Assembly (NCBI GenBank): GCA_963680875.1
Contig: OY804579.1
Coordinates: 55,813,718 to 55,877,717, forward strand
Direction: 5' to 3'
DNA: 64,000 nucleotides
From: Bathymodiolus brooksi
Taxonomy: Eukaryota; Mollusca; Bivalvia; Mytilida; Modiolidae
The notes beneath the pieces are model-generated. The model was not told where the DNA came from and did not search any database. It saw only the letters and a list, made by a program, of their open reading frames with translations. The position numbers and the translations under genes were made by a program. Every line of letters starts with the position of its first letter. Position 1 is the stretch's first letter. Below are positions 1 to 11,800 of the stretch, piece after piece.

Positions 1-949
1 TCTAACCCCTTTTACACACTCTGTTATCATTAATTTATCCTTCTGTGTACAATTAAGGGATCGAGCTATTTCGGATGATGCCGTTACAGCATTTGAACTT
101 AGCGTGTAAGATGATAAAGCCGTTCCACTTTGTAGTATTGCCCTCTGGAACAACCCCTTATTACTTGGAATCAAAGAGAGGATTCCAACGCTGAAAGCTC
201 CTGCAGATTCGCCAAATATAGTAATAGATTCACTATCACCTCCAAAAGAAGCAATGTTGTCTTTGACCCACTGAATTGCCAATATTTGGTCCCATATTCC
301 ATAATTTCCTCTTGCAGCTGAATCACCGGACGTGTAAAATCCGAACACTCCTAACCTGTAGTTTATTGTTACCATAATTACATCACCAGTTACTGCTAAG
401 TATGATCCATCATACATACTACTCTGGCCATTAAGATATCCACCGCCATGAATCCATACCATCACTGACTTTTTGCTATTACAAGATATATTAACTGGAA
501 CATATATATTCAGGTGCAAGCAATCCTCGGAGATGTTCTTATTTGGAAGAATATCCTTTTCCAATCCTAATGTTTGGTAACAAGACGGTCCGAACTTTGT
601 TGCATCCAAAGTTCCTGCCCATATTCCATATTTCTCTGGTTTTTCAAACCTTAATTTTCCTATTGGAGGCTTTGCAAATGGAATTTTCCGGAACTCAAAG
701 ACGTCATTGTTTTGCACATCTCTGACAATACCTTTGATTTCACCTAACCGTGTTTGTAAAGTGATATACCCCGATCCATTAGAACGTGTGTCAATGCAAT
801 GGTGGATGTTTGGAACATCTGTTAACCAAAATGTTACACGATCGTCATAGAGATGGTTCCCTGTTGTGATGTTGACATCTATATTAATGTAATGTCCATT
901 AGAAATATCATACTGGTTCCATATGGGTAATCCCTCTTCATTTACATTT
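1..949 (-). CDS. Esterase exon D7 (partial, cut by window edge)
   Basis: The acceptor TGATTTTTCAG|A lies at 951/950. The exon completes Gly and continues NVNEEGLPIWNQYDISNGHY.., then HLYDDRVTFW and a linker with HHCIDTRSNGSG. This tail is diverged from the DPNGPALPHWEAYD type of D2-D6. From about IDTRSNGSGYITLQT onward the DNA is almost identical to the start of D6 (bases 1-949 align with 3401-4349, offset 3400). HGGG and GESAG are visible; the rest of the domain lies outside the window. It shows that the array continues leftwards. Confidence 0.75.
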
Positions 950-3900
950 CTGAAAAATCATTCGTACAAGGTTAATATAGATATGGGCACATCTCAATGT
1001 AATGTTAATATGGACCTATTCTCAAAAACAAATCATTAAGATAGATCCATTCTCAAAATATATTAATATGGACCCATTCGTAAAACAATATTAATATGTA
1101 CCCATTCTCAATCAAATAGTAATACTGACCCATTCTCAAGAAAATACTAATATGTACCAATTCTCAATCAAATATTAATATGGACCAATTCCCAAATAAA
1201 TATTAAAATGGACCCATTCGCAAAACAATATTAATATGTACCCATTCTCAATCAAATAGTAATACTGACCCATTCTCAAGAAAATACTAATATGTACCAA
1301 TTCTCAATCAAATATTAATATGGACCAATTCCCAAATAAATATTAAAATGGACCCATTCTCAATCAAATTTTTATATGGACCAATTCACAAATAAATATT
1401 AAAATGGACCCATTCGTAATGAATATTAATATTGACCCATCTCAATGTTATACTAATATGGACCCATCGCAATGCTATATTGATATGGACCCATTTCCAG
1501 TCAAATATTAATATGGACCCATTCTCAGTCAAATATTAATATGGACACCTTCTCAATCTATACACCATCAATGATAACACCATTAATGTATAATATTATG
1601 CTTTCTGTAAATTTCTTCTGTAATATAAGTTCATACGATATTTTGGCATATATGACAAAGAATTATATAGCGTTGATATACTATGCGAAAATAGTACATC
1701 TACTATGCCAGTTTCACGCGGGGAAGGTGGAGTTTTCAGCTGTCTGTAAAGCTATATATAGTTATTCCACGTGCAAGGGGGAGGATCCAATCTGTCAATC
1801 TATCATAGTTGTCTAAACGTTTTTTAATACTTGTTATTGTTGTTAATTAAATTTCAAACTTCAAAAATCTTTATATTATGAAACAAAGAATATTCTCACA
1901 CTTTCAAGAAAATCTGATCCAATATATTAGTCACCAATATCAGGACTTCCTTTATTGTAATAGTTCTCAATATATGTTGTCTACATATAACAGTCAGCAT
2001 AATAATAATAATAATGTTGTGTTAGCATTGACTATGCCATATAGTGGCATAGTCATTGCTAACACAACATTATTATATAAATATCCTGCGCTTGTTCTAT
2101 TTGAGCTGGCAAATTGCGTTACTTTGGTTATATTACTTTCACTAACTGAAATATAGCTTTTTCTGGTACCCCTATAACATGCTACCTGTTGAGCTTTGGG
2201 AACTTAGTTGTAGTTGTATATCCAGTTTACTTTCTGTTGACAGAAAATATCAAAAGAGGCAATCAGGGGATAATGATATACAATTTTATTATTTAATTCA
2301 AAATATAAATGTCGATATGATTTTTCTGTAGGATAAAACAATATTGATGCAGTGTCATTAGATATAAAGTGAAATGACATTGAGTGGATAATGTTTTGCT
2401 ATATACGGTCACTGACCAAAATTAATAGCCCTTCCGGTACCTGTGTCATATAGAGCAACGGTAATATTAGAACGACGCTTGTTTTTGCTCTTTTTAAACT
2501 ATTTGGTAGTTGTTTTTGGGCTGTTTGACATTGCAGGATAAATACAATATACCTACATTTACGGAAAATATAAAATTCATTTGCATTCACTGCAGAACAG
2601 GACAGAACTAGTCACCAAAAGCTCCTTGTTGGTACCTGTTTCTAACGCTCGAATGAATAACGTTGATAATTTCCGACAATGTAGGCATATGGTCTATTTA
2701 TTCATGGGTTTGTTTTAAAATATATACACACTTACCCAGTCTTAGCAAAATTTGTCCAATATTTCATGAATGTAAGTGCCACATATCTGTCAGAATCAGA
2801 AGATGACCAATCGAAAAATGGAAATTGGAACATTAGATCGTCTGCGTGGTAAGACCCTTTAAACCATTCAACACCCAGGTTTGATTGGAGAGGTGATGGT
2901 CTTGAAAAGACATAATGGTACCGCTTAGATTTATCCTTATTACCATTTGCGTGTAGATGTAATGATTGAACAGCTGGAACAAAGAAAAGAAAATCTGAAT
3001 AAGCATCCATGATATTCACTCTTAGTTCCTCCATGTTAGATGCTCCACCATATTTCTCGCAAATAGCAGCAGATACTTTTGAGTCGTTATTATAATGTTT
3101 ATTTGAAATTTCAGGAGCCAGAACGTCACACAAGACACTCTTTGGAATGCCCTTTGTAATGTTGTAATTGTATATTGGTTGTAGATCAATTACATAGGGA
3201 AGAAACTCAGAACTTTCCTTTGAAACAGTTCCAATTAAGACATCAAGAGACCGGAAGAATGAAAACGATTCCGAGTCGGTATCTTGTAGAAGCTTTAGCG
3301 GATCATTTTTTAAAAGGTCATTATCAATGACCGGAGCAAAATAAAGATCTAGCAAGTCATAAATTTTAATACTACTGAATGCATTAAACACATCATCAGC
3401 TCTAACCCCTTTTACACACTCTGTTTTCATTAATTTATCCTTCTGTGTACAATTAAGGGATCGAGCTATTTCGGATGATGCCGTTACAGCATTTGAACTT
3501 AGCGTGTAAGATGATAAAGCCGTTCCACTTTGTAGTATTGCCCTCTGGAACAACCCCTTATTACTTGGAATCAAAGAGAGGATTCCAACGCTGAAAGCTC
3601 CTGCAGATTCGCCAAATATAGTAATAGATTCACTATCACCTCCAAAAGAAGCAATGTTGTCTTTGACCCACTGAATTGCCAATATTTGGTCCCATATTCC
3701 GTAATTTCCTCTTGCGGCTGAATCACCGGACGTGTAAAATCCGAACACTCCTAACCTGTAGTTTATTGTTACCATAATTACATCACCAGTTACTGCTAAG
3801 TATGATCCATCGTACATACTACTCTGGCCATATATATATCCACCGCCATGAATCCATACCATCACTGACTTTTTGCTATTACAAGATATATTAACTGGAA

Positions 3901-5792
3901 CATATATATTCAGGTGCAAGCAATCCTCGGAGATGTTCTTATTTGGAAGAATATCCTTTTCCAATCCTAATGTTTGGTAACAAGACGGTCCGAACTTTGT
4001 TGCATCCAAAGTTCCTGCCCATATTCCATATTTCTCTGGTTTTTCAAACCTTAATTTTCCTATTGGTGGTTTTGCAAATGGAATTTTCCGGAACTCAAAG
4101 ACGTCATTATTTTCTACATCTCTGACAATACCTTTGATTCCACCTAACGGTGTCTGTAAAGTGATATATCCAGATCCATTAGAACGCGTATCAGTGCATT
4201 GGTTGATTTGTTGAATATCTCTTGACCAGAAATTAATTCTATCCTTATATAAATTACTTCCGGTTGTAATGGTAAAGTCCAGGTTGATGTACTTCTCACT
4301 TAGCGTATCATATGCTTCCCAGTGTGGTAAAGCAGGTCCATTCGGGTCTCTGAAAATACAAAAAGAGAACTATGCAGCGGGAAAGATATTGCAACGATTC
4401 CGTATCTCTATTTGTTCTTCATTTTAAAAAATATATTTGTAAATATTTGTGTAATACCATTGTAAGTCTTTCGGTATTTGGCTTACCACCATCTTAGGTA
4501 TCGGAATACATGTATGGTACGAAGCAAATCAACTTATACCCACTGGCAATTCGCCAGATTTTATTTACTAGAGTAACATCACATGTATCATTAGTGGAGC
4601 AGGAACTCCTCACACTTCTGGAGCACACGAGTTCACTCCCAATTTTTTTGGGGTTCGTGTTGTTCAATCTTTGTTTTTCTCTGTAGTGTCCAGTAGATCA
4701 TTGTTTATCTTATTGTCATTTTTTATTTTTGGCCATTGCTTTTATTATCTCTATATTTACGACTTCAGATTACCCTCTTGGCTACTACCAGACTTTATGT
4801 TCTACCAACTAACATTTTAGGTATTGCGAGTATCTATATATCCAGTTCATTTAAAATTGAATATATTATCATGAATACACCTCACAAGATTAATACACCT
4901 CACAATGCTCGATCTTTAGTTTTATGTGTGTTGTTTTGTAGATCGTTGTTTATCCTTTTGTACTTTTTCTTTTGGATATTGTGTTGTCTGTTCTTTGATT
5001 TACGGATTCTGAGTACCCCTTTGTTATCTTCAAATTCTTCTTGAATATAAAATGCTGGAGTCAACATTGCTAGTGCGTTTATTAATTTTCAAATTAAAAT
5101 ATTTTCCTGACGTCATGCAATTACTTTTAAGACTCCATAGTTATTTTTTTTTATCTTGAATTTGTATTTGAACTTTGAACTTGTGTATTTTGGTACTTGC
5201 GAGCATCGACCACCAGCTGAACGTCCCAAGTCTACTTTAAGTTTCAAAACTTTCGTCTTACCATCATCCCATGGAATTCACACGACCATACTACATAATT
5301 AATACGACTCTTTACAGTAAATTATATTAATAAAGAAAATATCAACTCTTTTATACGAGTAACTGATCATTTTTTATAAAGAGCAAGAAGAGTTTGAAGA
5401 TACCAAAGAGGCAATCAGACTCCGTATATCGAAGAAGAATAGACAACACAATGGCCAAAAGAAAAAGTACAAAAGGAGAAATCGATCAACAAAACATACA
5501 TATAAATCTAAAGATCGAGTAACACGAACCCCACTAAAAAGCGAGGGTGAACTCAGGTGCTCCTGGAGGGTAGGCAGTTCCTGCTCCACTAGTGATACAC
5601 GTCGTGTTAATCTAGTTACACATCCGGTTATAAGTCATGAACGAAGAAAGGACCGGGAAGTGTTTACGACAAGTGGACATTTCTGACACAGATATGCCAT
5701 AGCGGTCAACCAAGTCGTGGTGGCGAATATATCTCTTGTAATTACAAACTAGACAGACAATAGGTGAACAATGGGAACATTTGAAATTTAGC

Positions 5793-5832
<40 letters not shown>

Positions 5833-8800
5833 GCAATTTAATTGGGCTTTCTAAGCATTATCAAAAATAAAGATTAAATAAATGCACTCTTGTAGATGAA
5901 CATGCGTTAAGTAAGAACTTAAACTCCTACTTCTAGATTAGTAACAAGAATGTGGAGTGTATTTATATTACGTAACTCCATGTCACTTTTAGCATCAATA
6001 ATTGTGATCACTGCGATATGAATGAAATAAGTTTTAAATGGTATTCAACATCCATAGTGATAAAAATGATAAAAATAGTTTGAATGTACCAAAGGGGTAG
6101 GTATTCAGAAGAAGGACAAACAATACAATGTACCAAAGGGGTAGGTATTCAGAAGAAGGACAAACAATACAATGTACCAAAGGGGTAGGTATTCAGAAGC
6201 AGGACAAACAATACAATGTACCAAAGGGGTAGGTATTCAGAAGCAGGACAAACAATACAATGTACCAAAGGGGTAGGTATTCAGAAGCAGGACAAACAAT
6301 ACAATGTACCAAAGGGGTAGGTATTCAGAAGCAGGACAAACAATACAATGTACCAAAGGGGTAGGTATTCAGAAGAAGGACAAACAATACAATGTACCAA
6401 AGGGGTAGGTATTCAGAAGAAGGACAAACAATACAATGTACCAAAGGGGTAGGTATTCAGAAGAAGGACAAACAATACAATGTACCAAAGGGGTAGGTAT
6501 TCAGAAGAAGGACAAACAATACAATGTACCAAAGGGGTAGGTATTCAGAAGAAGGACAAACAATACAATGTACCAAAGGGGTAGGTATTCAGAAGAAGGA
6601 CAAACAATACAATGTACCAAAGGGGTAGGTATTCAGAAGAAGGACAAACAATACAATGTACCAAAGGGGTAGGTATTCAGAGGAAGGACAAACAATACAA
6701 TGTACCAAAGGGGTAGGTATTCAGAAGAAGGACAAACACTACAATGTACCAAAGGGGTAGGTATTCAGAAGAAGGACAAACAATACAATGTACCAAAGGG
6801 GTAGGTATTCAGAAGAAGGACAAACAATACAATGTACCAAAGGGGTAGGTATTCAGAAGAAGGACAAACAATACAATGTACCAAAGGGGTAGGTATTCAG
6901 AAGAAGGACAAACAATACAATGTACCAAAGGGTAGGTATTCAGAAGAAGGACAAACAATACAATGTACCAAAGGGGTAGGTATTCAGAAGAAGGACAAAC
7001 AATACAATGTACCAAAGGGGTAGGTATTCAGAAGAAGGACAAACAATACAATGTACCAAAGGGGTAGGTATTCAGAAGAAGGACAAACAATACAATGTAC
7101 CAAAGGGGTAGGTATTCAGAAGAAGGACAAACAATACAATGTACCAAAGGGGTAGGTATTCAGAAGAAGGACAAACAATACAATGTACCAAAGGGGTAGG
7201 TATTCAGAAGAAGGACAAACAATACAATGTACCAAAGGGGTAGGTATTCAGAAGCAGGACAAACAATACAATGTACCAAAGGGGTAGGTATTCAGAAGAA
7301 GGACAAACAATACAATGTACCAAAGGGGTAGGTATTCAGAAGAAGGACAAACAATACAATGTACCAAAGGGGTAGGTATTCAGAAGAAGGACAAACAATA
7401 CAATGTACCAAAGGGTAGGTATTCAGAAGAAGGACAAACAATACAATGTACCAAAGGGGTAGGTATTCAGAAGAAGGACAAACAATACAATGTACCAAAG
7501 GGGTAGGTATTCAGAAGAAGGACAAACAATACAATGTACCAAAGGGGTAGGTATTCAGAAGAAGGACAAACAATACAATGTACCAAAGGGGTAGGTATTC
7601 AGAAGAAGGACAAACAATACAATGTACCAAAGGGGTAGGTATTCAGAAGAAGGACAAACAATACAATGTACCAAAGGGGTAGGTATTCAGAAGAAGGACA
7701 AACAATACAATGTACCAAAGGGGTAGGTATTCAGAAGAAGGACAAACAATACAATGTACCAAAGGGGTAGGTATTCAGAAGCAGGACAAACAATACAATG
7801 TACCAAAGGGGTAGGTATTCAGAAGAAGGACAAACAATACAATGTACCAAAGGGGTAGGTATTCAGAAGCAGGACAAACAATACAATGTACCAAAGGGGT
7901 AGGTATTCAGAAGAAGGACAAACAATACAATGTACCAAAGGGGTAGGTATTCAGAAGAAGGACAAACAATACAATGTACCAAAGGGGTAGGTATTCAGAA
8001 GCAGGACAAACAATACAATGCCCAAAATAAAAAGGATAAAGGGACACACGACGATCTACAAAACACTACACAGGAAACTAAAGATTTCGCGCTACACGAG
8101 CACCACAAAAAAACAGGCGTCCCGGAAAACAGAAATAAGCTTAAATATCAGTATATTACATCACACATTGTTCAGTATAAATAAGGGAAAATATGTACAA
8201 CCGATGATAATTACGATATTTATCATGTTGTAGTATTAAACAGGTTCTTTTTTTATTTCCATTTCCATTGATAACTGTTAAATAATAAACTACTAATGTA
8301 AGATCAAGTGCAAATTGTTACCAACAATATAAAACCTTCTATAAACTTTCTCAACCATTTTACACCATTTATCTTTAAAATCTTTAAACTTTGTTTACAG
8401 AAGTAAATAAAATACAAACAAATCAGTGGCTAAAATAACACTATAGATAATACACAATTTATTGTTGAGGTCAATGTTTACTGGTGCATGGTATTGTGGT
8501 CATTTAAAGTGATATGGGGCTAGTTTTACGAAGCTGTCTTATGACAAAGATTGATTTGATTTAGGAGATGACTGTATTGTGTTTGGAAATTTGATGGTCG
8601 CAAATTGAGTTTACTGATAACGCGTTCGCGGGGCCAGTAAACGGATATTTGCGACCATTAAAACGACAATTGATGCCGTGAAATTTTCAAATGCAATACT
8701 GTTATCCCCATTATAGTGCAATACTGAATATAAAAATGTATTCTTGCATATCCATGGGTTTAAAAATCACACAAATTAAAATTCCGAAAAATGTTGTTGA

Positions 8801-11800
8801 CGACTTTGGCACATAGACAACATGACGTCATGTGAAGACTTCCAGTTTAAAACGTAAAGATCAGACTTTTTTTTTTTCGTGCACGCTTCAATTTTGATAA
8901 ATTTTGAGCTAAAATAAGATTGCAAGTTAGCCAGTCTGCAGGGTGACGTCGAACCAACGTCGGTAAAAGGTCGTAATGGTCGGCTGTAGGTCGGCGTCGG
9001 CTTGACGACGTTGAACCAACGTAGGATTAGCGTAGGCAAAGCGATGGTCGAGTTTCTGTTCTTCAGCCGACGTTGGGCTAGATATGGCATAACGACGGTC
9101 GGGTTCTCGGTTCCTCGCCAACGTCGAGTTAGATTTGACAGACCAACGGTTGGGTTCTCGTCTTTTCACCAACGTTGGGTTAACTTTGACAAAACGACGG
9201 TCGGCATTAGGTTATTTGTCGACGCTTGGTTTGAATATTTGACGTATGATTGTTTATATCTTAATTCTAGATTTAAAACCCGTATATAAAACACACACAC
9301 ACACACATAAAACAATGATTGTAAATGCACGGCCGTAGGTCGGTTCTGAATAAAGTGAGGCAAAAGGGGTGAATTTAGACAAATTTTGAAGACATTTTTT
9401 TTTTTATTTGCTTTCAAAAGGTTACACTTGCCGTTTCAAAGGTGAGGCAATTGCCTCGTTTGCCTCCATTGCGATACGGCCATGAAATGAAATCTAGTAC
9501 GTGGGGATTTCATTTATCATCATTAACAACATCGATACTGATTCCTGTGGTTTTCCCGCGCGACCAATTAAACCGCATACGCCATTTTCATTTTGAGACT
9601 CGCGGCTAGCAGAAACTCATGTAAGTTATCTCTTAATTTTATTTATGATCTAAGTCATACGTGTAACTGATTTATATGGAATTGTGTTAGCAACGATTTA
9701 TTAAGACTACTTTTTTTTAAACAAAAGGTTGAGTAAGATTTTTATATAACAAAATGGCTTTTGATTTATTTAGCTTGTGGTGATCCAGCTATTTTAAATA
9801 TAGGAGTGATGATAGATCCTGCAAGTAGTGACTGAAAAAAATGGGTTAATTATAGCCTAATTTTGTCAAAATTTAAGTACTATATTAAGAAGGGCGAAGT
9901 TAATTTGCAACACTTCCCCCTTCTGAATAAAACTTTAAATAGAAGTTTAAATCGAGATTTTTTATAAAACTTTTAGGGATATTTTGAATTTAATACGTTA
10001 TTTTTCAAATTTGTTTATAAAATTGAAATTATTCAGAGAGCGATTATGCAGTTACAATTTACTAAAATATAAATCTGGTGGGTCACATTCTTCAAAGTTT
10101 ATTGCTATATAAATGTAACCGTCTCAAAGGTCAAACATGAAATTTAATGCTTCAGAGTTTTATTGCGTGTGTGTAATGATCAAGACAGTTTAGCTGATAG
10201 AATATATTGTTTAATACTAAGGGAAGAGGTCAGATACATAAAAGGTTGCCATAGCAACCATATTTATGAATGAATCTCGGGGAATTAATGCAATTTAATA
10301 TTTAAGAGGTCAATTGCATGCTGTCTAAGCATTTATATTATAGTCAATGTGTATGTCGTGTTGGTACTTGAATATATTTGTATGTGTAACTATGTAAATA
10401 AGACACAACTATGACAGGTGCTTGTGGACAGGACACAGCATCCCCCCTTTTTCTATTTTTTTTTTCATATCCATTTTTTTTTTATTTCCATTTCCATGGA
10501 AATGAAGAAAAAAAAATTAAAAAGGGGGGTAGGGTGTAAAAAGGGGGGATGCTGTGTCCTGTCCACAAGCACCTGTGACAACTATAAGACAAATGTAGCA
10601 CTAAAGTGAGATAGTAGATGCGGTATTACATTACAACTTATTACTTTATCCCAAACCGAACAGACGTTGATCTTACAGGAAATCCCCAGATGTTGTGTAT
10701 CAAATATAAAATTAACATGTGGGAATATTTTAAAGTGATTAATGATTACTCATGTAAACGTAATTCGTGGTAAACGGTTTAAAAGCATTGGCCATGTAGT
10801 GAGGCTGCACACATAATAGTTATGATATTTTAACTCAAATTTATTTTTATTCTCGTAGATGAATGTCTTATAATTTATAATAAGCGACAAAATACAAATT
10901 ATTCGTTTTGACCTGTCACTAGTAAGGTCAGTTGCATACAGAGAAAGCGACTTCAAATTATTTGCTTGCAAGGAATAAATCGATGGTAATTTTCGTTCTC
11001 AAAAGGCGAAAAGTGGTACGATAAGCTGCTTAATGTGAAATAGTTACCTTTATTTCATCATTGTAAAGCTATTTACCAATTTCCAAAACATTTATTTTTT
11101 TTGGGTCAAAATCGTAGCTAATGCCTCTTTCAGTTTATTTGAACATTCAATTTCATTGAACATTTTTAGAAAACAAATCAGAACAAATGTGTATCAATAC
11201 TGCAACTGTATCTTTTTAAATCATTTTCTGATAATATCCTAGTAACAATTATGGTACTTTGTAGATAAGCTATTTGGGTAGAATTGGTGGAGACAATGTA
11301 AGAGATTGTGGGAGACGGATTCTGAACGCCCTGATGACCACAGATGTTGCCATCACCCTGAACTGGAAAGGGAAAGGGGATAAAAATGTCATTCGAGGCA
11401 CTAAATGTATGCATCATCGTAAAAGGTAAAAATATTTCCCTAACCAATTTGTTACTTTTTGAATCTTTACACCTTTACAAAACATGCAAGGTCGACTTGA
11501 TCAGCGTGGAGACAATAGCTAGAAGTGTCAAAATTCTAATAAAACCTGCGCTATTTAAAGAATGTTTTCGTCAATGGAAGCCTTGCTGATTTAAAAACTA
11601 AATCCGCTTGAATTTGCCTTCCAAGAGTTCAAAGTTAAAAATCCCTAACCTCTTTTTGTTAAATCATGTTTCATTTCATTTTAAATTAATTTATCGAGTT
11701 TAACCATCGCTAGTTTAACAGATACATTTTATATCTTTTCTAAATCCTATTTTCTTATTTTACAGCTGCAGTACGAAAGAACAACACGACTACAAACGCC

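Noticed and set aside
5612..5836. Minus-strand frame containing RHHDLVDRYGISVSEM
   Set aside because: Looks like a short remnant of a retroelement protein tail (similar FY.RHHELV text near 42070 and 53050), too short to call a gene.
6809..7023. Repeated short open frames on both strands, identical at 7292-7506
   Set aside because: By-product of the 44-bp minisatellite and its 483-bp duplication.
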